Part shown: positions 18,084 through 26,385 of the stretch, piece by piece
Position numbering within the stretch: position 1 is the first letter of the stretch
How the letters are laid out: every line of letters begins with the position of its first letter
NCBI RefSeq assembly: GCF_016464625.1
Contig: NZ_JAEAGO010000002.1
Location: forward strand, 186,001-250,000
Length of the DNA stretch: 64,000 bases
Direction of reading: 5' to 3'
From: Penaeicola halotolerans
Lineage (GTDB): Bacteria; Bacteroidota; Bacteroidia; Cytophagales; Cyclobacteriaceae
Notes under the pieces: model-generated
Seen by the model: only the letters and a program-made list of their open reading frames with translations
Told to the model about the DNA's origin: nothing
Database searches by the model: none
Made by a program: the position numbers and the translations under genes

Positions 18084-19182
18084 CCTGCTTTAAGTTTAAA
18101 ATCATTTCTTTGATGAAAATATATAAAATACTTAGAGTAAGACCTATAAATATCGCAATGATCATAGCTAATTTTCTGTTAGGAGAAGACTTTCCAGTTG
18201 GAATAGTTACAGGATCTATTATTGTAAAAACAGGTGTATCTTTACTTACCTGTAATTTTGCTTGTTGATACTGTTTAGCTAATTCTGAATAGACTGTAAA
18301 TGCCAAAGTAAACTCCGCTTCTAAACGTTGTTCTTCATTTCTAGAGAAAGCAGTAGATAAATTTTGATTTTTATCTCTAAATATAGCAAGTCTTGACTGA
18401 GCTTTTCTATAGGCTGTTTCACTTTCTAAAAGCTGTGCCTCTGAATAAATCAAATCTTCCTTTGCATTCTTTATTTTATAGTCAATTAACTCTTTTTGAA
18501 GCAGTTGCTCTGCAAAGGCTGTCATTTCAGCAGCCATTAATGGGTCTGGCATTGAAAACTTCAAACTTACCGTTCCATCACTACTATTAGGATTCACTTC
18601 TACTTGATTTAAAAGTCTCCCTATTAATGATTGATCATCAGAGCTTATATTCAAAATTCGACTATCTCCCTTTTTTCCAGCAACAATGGAGTCTTTAGCC
18701 TCTCCTCTGAATGCTCCCATTACCACACTTGGCAAACCAATTGTATACTTTTTCACTAAGTCAAGTCTACTCGGCTCGTGATATTTACTATAATACTCTC
18801 TATAAGTTATTTTCACTTTCTCCTCTGGAAGGGTGACTGGGGCATTTAGTAACGCTAATCTGTAATTAAGACTTTTTACAATTTTAGGATATAACTGCGG
18901 AGGTATTTCTGAGGCACCTCCTCCTAAGCCTAAATTAATCCCCGCTAGACCTGCTAAGCCTCCAAGGTTACTCAATCCAGCCCCTCCTGATTGACTAGTT
19001 TGAGGTAAAAAAACAGTCTCTGCTGTAAATTGGTTTGGTATTAACAAAGTAAAAAATACTGTAAGAAATACAACTATAATTGTCGTTTTTAAAATAAATA
19101 GTCGTCTTTCCCATATTTTCAAAATCAACTCAAGCAAGTCGATTTCATCCTTAGAAACCTTTTTATTTCCAGTTTTCATCAT
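18076..19182 (-). CDS. wzz: Wzz-type chain-length determinant protein
   Basis: This 368-residue inner-membrane protein has a transmembrane helix near residues 31-51, a periplasmic domain rich in helices, and a second helix near residues 343-362 preceded by PTGKSSPNRKLAM, the Pro-rich motif of Wzz/PCP proteins. A Gly-rich insertion (GGAGLSNLGGLAGLAGINLG) lies after the first helix, as in Bacteroidota homologues. No C-terminal tyrosine kinase domain is attached. It should set polymer length and contact the Wza-like exporter, with which it overlaps by four bases. A homologue of the same design lies at 44552. Confidence 0.87.
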   Translation of the reverse strand: MMKTGNKKVSKDEIDLLELILKIWERRLFILKTTIIVVFLTVFFTLLIPNQFTAETVFLPQTSQSGGAGLSNLGGLAGLAGINLGLGGGASEIPPQLYPKIVKSLNYRLALLNAPVTLPEEKVKITYREYYSKYHEPSRLDLVKKYTIGLPSVVMGAFRGEAKDSIVAGKKGDSRILNISSDDQSLIGRLLNQVEVNPNSSDGTVSLKFSMPDPLMAAEMTAFAEQLLQKELIDYKIKNAKEDLIYSEAQLLESETAYRKAQSRLAIFRDKNQNLSTAFSRNEEQRLEAEFTLAFTVYSELAKQYQQAKLQVSKDTPVFTIIDPVTIPTGKSSPNRKLAMIIAIFIGLTLSILYIFIKEMILNLKQVE

Positions 19183-21842
19183 TGAATCAATTGATTAAAT
19201 ATCAAGGCTAAAGTACCCAAACTACTTGCTATGCCTACCCAAGCTTGTACAGACATGGGTTCTCTCTCTGGTCTAGATGGCACAAATATCTCAGCACCAG
19301 GCTCTACTCTAGGAAAGTTATTGAAAAATAATATCTTACTTGTTCTTTTTACATCTCCATTAGCATAAACTACATAGGATTTACCTCTTCTGGCTTGCTC
19401 CGTAAAACCTCCTGCTCGCGATATATAATCTTTAAAGCTCCGTTTAGTATCAAACCTAGCAGTAGTTGGATACAGCACTTGTCCTCTCATGCGCACTGTT
19501 TGCAATTCCTTTGGAATAAAGAGTTCGTCTCCCTCTTGTAGGATCAAATCATACTTAGAGCCTGGATTGGAGATGATCTGGGCTAAGTCAATACCTATAA
19601 GTTCCTCTGTCTTAAATTCCACTTTTACTTGTTTGCCACTTTGCGCACTATCTTGTGCACTCAATTGCTCAAAGCGATCCTTCTTAAAGTCAGCATTTGC
19701 AGATTTTCCTAATTTCAAATCGTTTTCGCTAAGTACCTCCAGTCTTTTTTCAAGCTCCTCCTTCAACTTATCCTTTTCAAGCTCCACCAATTTGGCATCA
19801 AACCGCTCCATGACCTGCTTTTCCGCTTCAGTCAATCCTTCTCGTCTTCCAAGCGCATCAAGCATCTCGATGAGGAATTTTTCATATTCCTTTCGCTCGG
19901 TGGGCTTTTGATAAAACTCTGTTCTTCGGATCAAGGTAGCTCCAGGTACATAAGCAAAATCATTCAAGCCTCCTGCACGTTTCAAGAGATCTGAGATCCT
20001 CATGGCAGCATTGTCTAAGGCAAACTCTCCTGGATAATAAACCTCTCCCTCTACCTTCACTAGTTTTTGTACTTGATAGCCTGGACTTTTACGTATAAAG
20101 ACTTGATCAAATGGCTCAAGTTTGACTGCTTGGTTAGCCTCACTGACGGTCAGGTCTCTGCTGATCTCCAAAGTGATGATATCTGCAATACGGCCACTGA
20201 CATCATCTCTCACCCTTCTAGCAATTTCTATAAATGAACCTGAGGCTTCTTCTCTAAAGCCACCTGACTTGGCTATCAAGTCTCCCACAGTCATACCCTC
20301 TGCATAAGGATAAATGCCTGTTCTGTTGACCGCCCCGTTGATCTGAATGAAGTACTCTTGCTTCATGTCATAAATACTTGGGATGCTAAGTACGTCTTCA
20401 TTTCTAAGCATGACATCAGGAGATGTTCCTTCCATGATGCCTTTGAGATCGATAGACTCTACCGCTAAGGTGAAGTCCGCATTGGTTCTATAGAGAGAAG
20501 CTCTATTCAAAAAAGCATCTCCTCTCAGGCCTTCTGCTTTTTCGATTAAGCGCTTTACACTCAATCCCTCTGTTAGTTCGAAAGGTCCTGGTCGATTAAC
20601 GGCACCAGTGATTTGTACCCTATTTTCATAGCGCTCGATGAGCTCACCTACTTCATAAAAGTCTCCATCCATCGGTTGGAAAGCGGTATATTGCTCTTGG
20701 CTCACATCGGCCACTTTCAGCTGTGTGCCTGTCTTACGTTTGACGACCAAGCGCTCAGTATAAGCATCTGATCCAAAACCACCCGCAAAGCGTACTAGAT
20801 CAGCCACTGTTTCACCTGACTTCATCTCGAAGATCCCTTCTCTTCTCATAGGTCCTTCGATTTCCACCTTGATCTCTGCAGGCTTCACGATCACGAAGTC
20901 ATTATCTTCTAAGCGTACATTTTGATTGGTTTGACCATTAACTAAAAAGTCATAGATATCTACATCTGCTACCAGCTTATTAGCTCTATATACTTGTATG
21001 GTTCTAAATGTTCCTTTTACCGTTGGTCCACCAGCTGCATAGAGTGCATTAAATACTGAAGCAAAAGCAGGTAAAGTGTAGGTGCCTGGCTTGTGGAGTT
21101 CACCGACCATATTGACTGTGATGCTCCTGATATTGCCAAGACTCACTTGGATGTAGGAGCTAGGATTACTTCCTAAAAGTGTTTGGTTGATCCTCCCCAG
21201 ATTAGTTTTCAAGCGATTGGTCACCGCAGCTATGTCCAAACCTCCTACGCGTACTACCCCCACTCTAGGGATTTGTACCGTTCCTTCAGGAGATACTGGC
21301 AAGTTGTAAGAAGACTCAGAGTCCCCATAAACCTCTACCAATAGCTCATCGCCTGGACCTACTACATAGCTCTTTGGCGTAGCGATGTTCATGCTTGGGT
21401 TAAAGCTTAAGTTCTTTTGATGAAAAAGTTTGAGACCAAAAGTCTTTTCCTCCTCCGCAGTCAGTTCTTTAAGGGTATCTCTTGTAGCTAATGATTCGAA
21501 AATATCATCTCCTTGGATAGCATTGAGTTGACGGCCTTGAGTAGTAGTCTGATTCATCGAGCCTTTTCCTCCTGATTCGCTGCCTGCTTGTGAGCGAACA
21601 GACATGAGTCGCTGTCTGAGTTTAGCGATTTCTGCAGCAGGCATCCCTCGCTGTGCAGCCAAGGCTTCTAGTTGTTGCTCCGACATCCCTGTGGCCTCTG
21701 CACGCTCATAGAGTTGTCTGACTTGCGCGTCTGTGAGCTGGTCTACTTTGATGTTTTGAATGTCTGAAAGGGATTGGGCAGATAGGCTTCCTACCAAAGT
21801 GATGGAAAGCACGATAAGCCCTAGGAAAATTTTACGCATCAT
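19179..21842 (-). CDS. Wza-like polysaccharide export protein with multiple SLBB domains
   Basis: This 887-residue outer-membrane or periplasmic export protein has a signal peptide (residues 1-22, ending SAQS) and a helical N-terminal segment rich in Glu and Gln. A polysaccharide export domain (SYVVGPGDELLVEVYGD, about 158-174) and a series of SLBB domains follow, recognised by repeated (V)xGxVxxPGxF/Y motifs near 245, 330, 415, 505, 600 and 795. A charged coiled-coil-like stretch (about 640-740) and a final hydrophobic helix complete it. No lipobox Cys is visible, unlike E. coli Wza. It is the first gene of locus 1 and overlaps wzz by four bases (ATGA). A close relative of the same layout is encoded at 41977. 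Confidence 0.87.
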   Translation of the reverse strand: MMRKIFLGLIVLSITLVGSLSAQSLSDIQNIKVDQLTDAQVRQLYERAEATGMSEQQLEALAAQRGMPAAEIAKLRQRLMSVRSQAGSESGGKGSMNQTTTQGRQLNAIQGDDIFESLATRDTLKELTAEEEKTFGLKLFHQKNLSFNPSMNIATPKSYVVGPGDELLVEVYGDSESSYNLPVSPEGTVQIPRVGVVRVGGLDIAAVTNRLKTNLGRINQTLLGSNPSSYIQVSLGNIRSITVNMVGELHKPGTYTLPAFASVFNALYAAGGPTVKGTFRTIQVYRANKLVADVDIYDFLVNGQTNQNVRLEDNDFVIVKPAEIKVEIEGPMRREGIFEMKSGETVADLVRFAGGFGSDAYTERLVVKRKTGTQLKVADVSQEQYTAFQPMDGDFYEVGELIERYENRVQITGAVNRPGPFELTEGLSVKRLIEKAEGLRGDAFLNRASLYRTNADFTLAVESIDLKGIMEGTSPDVMLRNEDVLSIPSIYDMKQEYFIQINGAVNRTGIYPYAEGMTVGDLIAKSGGFREEASGSFIEIARRVRDDVSGRIADIITLEISRDLTVSEANQAVKLEPFDQVFIRKSPGYQVQKLVKVEGEVYYPGEFALDNAAMRISDLLKRAGGLNDFAYVPGATLIRRTEFYQKPTERKEYEKFLIEMLDALGRREGLTEAEKQVMERFDAKLVELEKDKLKEELEKRLEVLSENDLKLGKSANADFKKDRFEQLSAQDSAQSGKQVKVEFKTEELIGIDLAQIISNPGSKYDLILQEGDELFIPKELQTVRMRGQVLYPTTARFDTKRSFKDYISRAGGFTEQARRGKSYVVYANGDVKRTSKILFFNNFPRVEPGAEIFVPSRPEREPMSVQAWVGIASSLGTLALIFNQLIQ

Positions 21843-21956
21843 GTCTGATTAATTGATGGTTTCGGAGTAATGACCTGCTGATTTCGTTGGAATTTAATGA
21901 ATGCAGATCAAATTAAGCAAAATCTTGCTAGCTGCACACAGCTTCGCCACGTCAGT

Positions 21957-21972
21957 CCCATTGGCAAATGGG
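21957..21972 (-). other. Hairpin in the presumed leader of locus 1
   Basis: A perfect 6-bp stem with a 4-base loop (CCCATT GGCA AATGGG) lies 115 bases upstream of the exporter start codon. No T-run follows, so it is not a simple terminator. A regulatory role is only a possibility. Confidence 0.35.
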
Positions 21973-22006
21973 CTTAGCGGCTCGAAATCACTTAAAAATG
22001 CTATAA

Positions 22007-22027
22007 TTTTTAGGCTAAAGCTAAAAA
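22007..22027 (-). other. Hairpin at the predicted 5' end of the locus 1 transcript
   Basis: TTTTTAG and CTAAAAA arms (7 bp) enclose a 7-base loop. The element lies directly downstream of the candidate -7 box at 22035-22042, so it would form the first bases of the mRNA if that promoter is used. It could stabilise the transcript or take part in early transcription control. Confidence 0.35.
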
Positions 22028-22034
22028 TCAAGCA

Positions 22035-22042
22035 CAAATATA
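22035..22042 (-). promoter_or_regulatory. Candidate Bacteroidota -7 box for polysaccharide locus 1
   Basis: The minus strand reads TATATTTG, matching all fixed positions of the Bacteroidota -7 consensus TAnnTTTG. No clear TTTG -33 box lies 19-20 bases upstream, so the promoter may need an activator. It would give a leader of about 185 bases before the exporter gene. Confidence 0.4.
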
Positions 22043-22430
22043 GGGATTGACTTTGACTACTGCCATACCTACAAGGAAGTAATGTGTAAAATTTTTACTC
22101 ACTTTTGTGCAAGACTTTCCAGCTTCATTTTTATTTATGTGAAACGAGTTTTTTAGGGGGGGTATGATAAGGTTTTTTGAAAAAGAACCTAAATGAATCT
22201 GCTACAAAAGAATGACTGTTGGAATACATCATTGAGGGGTCTTTGTCCGCGGCAATCCAATTGGGTGCTGTATGATTATTTATGCGGCCGCTTCCTCCCT
22301 TTGTGAGGCAGGCGGGGTCATGATCATTTGAAACACAAAAGTTCGTTTTGATCGGTACAAAAGTATGCATGTGGATAAAGTTAGCAAAATAACCAAATCC
22401 TCTAGCGCTCATGAATTATCCGACTCAACT

Positions 22431-22461
22431 TTTGAAATATATAATCAATGCTTTATTTTAA
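22431..22461 (+). promoter_or_regulatory. Candidate promoter of the two-component operon
   Basis: TTTG at 22431-22434 is followed, after exactly 19 bases, by TATTTTAA at 22454-22461, a partial match to the TAnnTTTG -7 box. The spacing equals that of the Bacteroidota housekeeping promoter. Transcription would start roughly 15 bases before the GTG start codon at 22483. Confidence 0.4.
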
Positions 22462-22482
22462 GGTTTTCATTAACGCAATCCT

Positions 22483-23106
22483 GTGAAGATATACATAGCA
22501 GATGATCATTCTTTAGTAGCACAAGGTATAGCAAGTCTGCTAAAAAAAGTGGAAAAGGTATCATCAGTACATACTTTTAAAAATGGCAAGCTACTCTATG
22601 ATGCAGCACTTATTGATACCCCTGATGTAGTTTTTTTGGATATAGAAATGCCTGTCTGGGATGGCCGCACGACTCTTAGCGCTCTTAAAAGCAAGTTCCC
22701 TTTTTTGCCTTGCCTCATGCTATCTATGATGAATGATAAGTATCTTATCAAAGACTGCATTAGTAGGGGAGCTGTTGGCTACTTGAATAAAGACTGCAAA
22801 CTAGAAGAGCTTACTGAGGCATTAGAAAGAGAAAACGAAGAGATTTTCTATTCGAAAGAAGTACTCAAGGTATTAAGTGGTGTCAATGAGCCAGTTAACG
22901 AAAATATTTCTCACGAACCCTTATCTGATAGAGAAAAAGAGGTCCTAAAACTACTATGTGAAGGGCTCTCTGCTCGCGAAATAGGAGAAAAACTCTACAT
23001 CAGCACGAGAACAGTGGAAACTCATAAAATGAATACTATGCAAAAACTACATGTAAACTCAGTGGGTAAGCTCATAAGCTATGCCTTCAAAAATAATCTT
23101 GCTTGA
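22483..23106 (+). CDS. NarL/FixJ-family response regulator
   Basis: This 207-residue DNA-binding response regulator has an N-terminal receiver domain with acidic D7-D8, phospho-acceptor D53 in VVFLDIEMP, and K103 in YLNKD. The C-terminal LuxR-type helix-turn-helix runs LSDREKEVLKLLCEGLSAREIGEKLYISTRTVETH (about residues 147-181). The start is GTG; no upstream in-frame ATG keeps the first strand. Its TGA overlaps the kinase ATG by one base, so the two are partners. It is transcribed divergently from polysaccharide locus 1 and is a good candidate for its regulator, which is inference from position. Confidence 0.92.
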   Translation: MKIYIADDHSLVAQGIASLLKKVEKVSSVHTFKNGKLLYDAALIDTPDVVFLDIEMPVWDGRTTLSALKSKFPFLPCLMLSMMNDKYLIKDCISRGAVGYLNKDCKLEELTEALERENEEIFYSKEVLKVLSGVNEPVNENISHEPLSDREKEVLKLLCEGLSAREIGEKLYISTRTVETHKMNTMQKLHVNSVGKLISYAFKNNLA

Positions 23107-24905
23107 TGAAAAAGATTACTTATCTGATCTTTATTATCACACTAGTGATATTTTCACCAAGCTACAGTCAGACTGCTCCTGATGCCAACAGTATTCTTCA
23201 AATCATAGACAAAATACCAGATTACAAAACTAAAGTAGAAAAGCTATCTAAAGGCTTAGATAGCCTTTATCTTTCTTCTTTTGACTTGACTATATCATTA
23301 TCAAAATATGGCCTCACCCTCTCTCAAAACCAAAGTGATTCACTTAATATAGCCAACTTCTTGAGATTAATTGGTTTATCATATGGCAAAAAGGGCAATA
23401 TTGACAGTGCCTCTGTCTATTATTATAAAGCACTCGAAACACTCAATAATTATCCTTATTCTAATGTTACTGGTTTGCTATATGACGACATGGCTCGGAT
23501 GTACAGAAAACTCAGGCAACCTCAAAGAGCACTAGAGTTTTATGAAAAAGCACTTGAACTCTATCAAAAAACAGAAAACCAAGAAGGGATCGCTCGGATA
23601 TATAATGAAAGTGGTGTAGTATATCGAGATGAAGGTGATTATGAAGAAGCAAATGACAGATTTACCAAATCTCTTGAAATTCAAACAATAAGAAACGACT
23701 CTGTAGGAATGGGTTACTCATTAGAATTTTTAGGCTACAATCAGCTTCTACTCAAAAACTATAAACAATCTGAAGAATACCTCAAAAGAGCTCTTGAAAT
23801 CAGAGAAGCAATTGGTGAAACCTTTGCTATCATGCTCAACTATACAGCACTAGGAGAATTTTATAAAGAAACAAAGCAGTATGAAGCTTCTAATTTGTTT
23901 TTTAATAAAAGTAACACACTAGCTCAAAGTATCCATTTCTTAGACATACAGCAGTACAACCACCAACAAATCATCTCTAATTATGAAGCATTAGGCGATT
24001 ATCAAAATGCTTTGAGTAGTTATAAGCTTTATACCCTACTAAAAGATAGCTTATACAATATTCAAAAAATTAAGGATGTAGAAGATATCTCAGCAAAGTA
24101 TGAAACTGCAAAGAAAGAGTCTCAAATAAAAACACAGCAGATTGAGTTAGAAAGTGCTAAGCATGAGAAGTTTTTATATATCTTAATCTTGTTAATTGCC
24201 ATAGCACTCTTGGCTCTATTCATCTTTTTGATCATTTATAGACATCGTCACAAGCTCCAATGGCTATTAAAGACCCAAAATGAACAAGCTTTAATAAAGA
24301 TCATTGAAGCTGAGGAAAATGAACGAGAAAGAATAGCCAAAGAGCTTCACGATGGAGTGGTTCAAGAGTTAGTTGTACTAAAGCAAAAATTATATCCGAA
24401 TGAGGTCGGCTATACGGATGCTAAAGTACAATCACTGGAGGGAGATGTCTCTCAAATAATGGAAGACGTGAGAAATATAGCCTACCAAATGATGCCTGTC
24501 ACTTTAAAATCGCTTGGGTTGGTAAAGGCTTTAGACACTTTACTAGACAAGACACTTTCTCAAAGTGATATAGAGTACGATTTTGATTGTGTTTCTGAGG
24601 AGTTGAAACTAGATGAGCGTACCGAAATAAATCTATACAGAGTCTGTCAAGAGCTAATCCACAATACCATTAAGCATAGTGGTGCTACTCGAATGAGCCT
24701 CTTACTTTTACCTCAAAAAAACCTCCTGACCATCAACTATGAAGATGATGGGAAAGGCTTTGATCCAGCAGCTGTCAATAAAGGAATTGGACTAAACAGT
24801 ATATACAGTCGAGTGAAGCTTCTCAATGGCTCGATTACATTTGAGGAGACAGCTGGAAATGGTATCAATGTTTATATAAAAATCCCACTAACTCAAATTA
24901 AGTAA
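23106..24905 (+). CDS. TPR-containing sensor histidine kinase (HisKA_3 family)
   Basis: This 599-residue protein starts with a signal peptide (ending FSPSYSQ). TPR repeats follow across about residues 80-310, e.g. ALEFYEKALELYQKTENQEG, placing a protein-binding sensor outside the cytoplasm. A short coiled coil and one membrane helix (about 356-378) lead to the kinase core. The HisKA_3 motif ERIAKELHDGVVQEL supplies the phospho-acceptor His near residue 415. HATPase motifs are QELIHNTIKHSGA, DDGKGFDP and KGIGLNSIYSRV. ATG 23106 is preferred over the TTG just before it. It pairs with the response regulator through the TGATG junction. Confidence 0.92.
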   Translation: MKKITYLIFIITLVIFSPSYSQTAPDANSILQIIDKIPDYKTKVEKLSKGLDSLYLSSFDLTISLSKYGLTLSQNQSDSLNIANFLRLIGLSYGKKGNIDSASVYYYKALETLNNYPYSNVTGLLYDDMARMYRKLRQPQRALEFYEKALELYQKTENQEGIARIYNESGVVYRDEGDYEEANDRFTKSLEIQTIRNDSVGMGYSLEFLGYNQLLLKNYKQSEEYLKRALEIREAIGETFAIMLNYTALGEFYKETKQYEASNLFFNKSNTLAQSIHFLDIQQYNHQQIISNYEALGDYQNALSSYKLYTLLKDSLYNIQKIKDVEDISAKYETAKKESQIKTQQIELESAKHEKFLYILILLIAIALLALFIFLIIYRHRHKLQWLLKTQNEQALIKIIEAEENERERIAKELHDGVVQELVVLKQKLYPNEVGYTDAKVQSLEGDVSQIMEDVRNIAYQMMPVTLKSLGLVKALDTLLDKTLSQSDIEYDFDCVSEELKLDERTEINLYRVCQELIHNTIKHSGATRMSLLLLPQKNLLTINYEDDGKGFDPAAVNKGIGLNSIYSRVKLLNGSITFEETAGNGINVYIKIPLTQIK

Positions 24906-24935
24906 AATTACCTACTTCAAAACCGTAATTTTACT
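24901..24935 (+). terminator. Inverted repeat at the 3' end of the kinase gene, terminator-like
   Basis: AGTAAAATTAC (24901-24911) and GTAATTTTACT (24925-24935) form a perfect 11-bp stem with a 13-base loop. The left arm includes the kinase stop codon. The stem is AT-rich and no T-run follows, so termination is uncertain; the next gene starts 59 bases further on. Confidence 0.35.
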
Positions 24936-24993
24936 GATGCCTATTTCTTCTTACAAAGAGACCTTTGTTTGTATCAACAAAATCATCTCTCTC

Positions 24994-26121
24994 ATGAAGG
25001 CAAAAATCATTCTCGCATCGTTATTATTAGCCGGTTTATCTTTTACTGTTCAAAGCCAATCTTTAGGTGACTTTAGCCCTAAATCAGAAAAGCTGAACGG
25101 TGCAGGCAAGTTCAAATCAAAGGATGTTTACATCGCAAATTTTTCAGTCAATTTTCAACTATATAACCTTAAAACAGCTTCTGCAGAAGGTAGCTTCTCC
25201 GGTCGCTATCTCACAGGTAATACCAAGGCATCGCTTGCTGTAGGACTAGATATCCCTGCGGCTACATTGCAACAAATCACAGACAACGCTTATCAAGAGT
25301 TTGTGGCTGATTTGAAGTCTAAGGGCTTTAATGTACTCAATGCATCAGATGTAGCTCATACGGAATATTATAAAGACTATCAGCAACTTGAAGACATGGA
25401 AATGAGCCTTCTAGAAGCTCCAGGTATGCTCACAGTATATCCGCAAAACACTACGTTTTTTGTAAAAGGCTTCACCAAGGATGGTCAAAGAAAACAAGGT
25501 GGTGTCTCTGCAGCATTGAACAGAGCCATGAATGATGATGGGAGAAATAGTATAGTGGATGAAATAAGTACCTATCCAAAACTGTCTGCCGAACTCAACG
25601 ATGCTACCATCATCAATGCAGATATGTACATTCTATTTTTGGATGTCAAAAAGCCCTATCAAGGCAATGGCGCGAGAATAACTGCCAATACGGACTTGAG
25701 GATGGCTGCATACGAACATATCAAAAGTAGAGTAGAAAATAACTCAAAAGCCGCAAAGCTAGGCTTTGCCAGCAGTTCTTCTGAAAAGCAATACTTATGT
25801 GTATCTGCAATCGACTTTGTACAAGGGAGAAATAAAATTGGGGGATCTCCGCTTGGCACTTACACTGGTTTACTAAAAAATGAGCTACAAATAGATGGCG
25901 TAATAGCAGAGGAAGAAATAGAAGCCTATGCCAAATCAGATGTGGATTTTATTGGCGTAGAAACCGCCTTCGGAAAAATGTATAGAGCTGATGGGATCTC
26001 TGTAGAAAACACTGCGATTATTCGAACAGATCCATCAAAATATGAAATGGGTATCAAAAAAGCTTTAGGGACTTTTTTGGGATATCATGTGGGAGAGTTT
26101 ACCAATAAACACTTCAAGTAA
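24994..26121 (+). CDS. Secreted protein of unknown function
   Basis: This 375-residue protein has a clear signal peptide (MKAKIILASLLLAGLSFTVQSQS). ATG 24994 is taken as the start because the upstream in-frame extension of 19 residues would bury it. The mature protein begins LGDFSPKSEKLNGAGKFKSKDVY and has alternating beta and helical segments, with no repeat and no sorting domain. I do not recognise a family. VDFIGVETAFGKMY and a C-terminal LGTFLGYHVGEFTNKHFK are distinctive. It follows the two-component genes by about 90 bases and may be co-transcribed or a target of them. Confidence 0.7.
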   Translation: MKAKIILASLLLAGLSFTVQSQSLGDFSPKSEKLNGAGKFKSKDVYIANFSVNFQLYNLKTASAEGSFSGRYLTGNTKASLAVGLDIPAATLQQITDNAYQEFVADLKSKGFNVLNASDVAHTEYYKDYQQLEDMEMSLLEAPGMLTVYPQNTTFFVKGFTKDGQRKQGGVSAALNRAMNDDGRNSIVDEISTYPKLSAELNDATIINADMYILFLDVKKPYQGNGARITANTDLRMAAYEHIKSRVENNSKAAKLGFASSSSEKQYLCVSAIDFVQGRNKIGGSPLGTYTGLLKNELQIDGVIAEEEIEAYAKSDVDFIGVETAFGKMYRADGISVENTAIIRTDPSKYEMGIKKALGTFLGYHVGEFTNKHFK

Positions 26122-26205
26122 ATGCAATGAATCTTTAGTACAAACAGTAAACCACTAACTTTAAAGATTGATTTCAAAAGTGAAAAGTAAAATCACTCAC
26201 TTTTC

Positions 26206-26241
26206 AAAAAGCCCAATGAGGTTTTCATTAGGGCTTTTTTA
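26206..26241 (+). terminator. Rho-independent terminator after the secreted-protein gene
   Basis: AAAAAGCCC and GGGCTTTTTT arms, extended by AATGA/TCATT with one bulged base, form a strong stem followed by T residues. It lies 85 bases after the stop codon and closes the two-component/secreted-protein unit. Confidence 0.85.
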
Positions 26242-26385
26242 TTTCAAACCAATTCTACTACCTTTGATATACTAACTTATGCTTTTTGTCATTCATTGAT
26301 ATTTATCACGATTGTATAAGGTATCTAGTCAAAGGCTTGTTTGAGTGCATCAAGTTATGCTACTTTAGATAAAGGGATTTTTATT

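Larger units (their letters stand above)
21843..22482. other. Long divergent intergenic region between polysaccharide locus 1 and the two-component system
   Basis: This 640-base stretch separates the minus-strand polysaccharide operon from the plus-strand response regulator. It holds a candidate minus-strand promoter box, two hairpins in the presumed 5' leader, and a candidate plus-strand promoter. Between about 22060 and 22420 I see no convincing coding sequence; that part is richer in G and C and contains short palindromes (GCGGCCGC, ATGATCAT). Its length would suit regulator binding, perhaps by the adjacent response regulator. Confidence 0.6.

Noticed and set aside
22131-22412. 93-codon minus-strand open frame in the divergent intergenic region
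   Set aside because: The product has no recognisable domain or ordered hydrophobic pattern, and the frame lies in a likely regulatory region. It looks like chance coding over GC-richer intergenic DNA.
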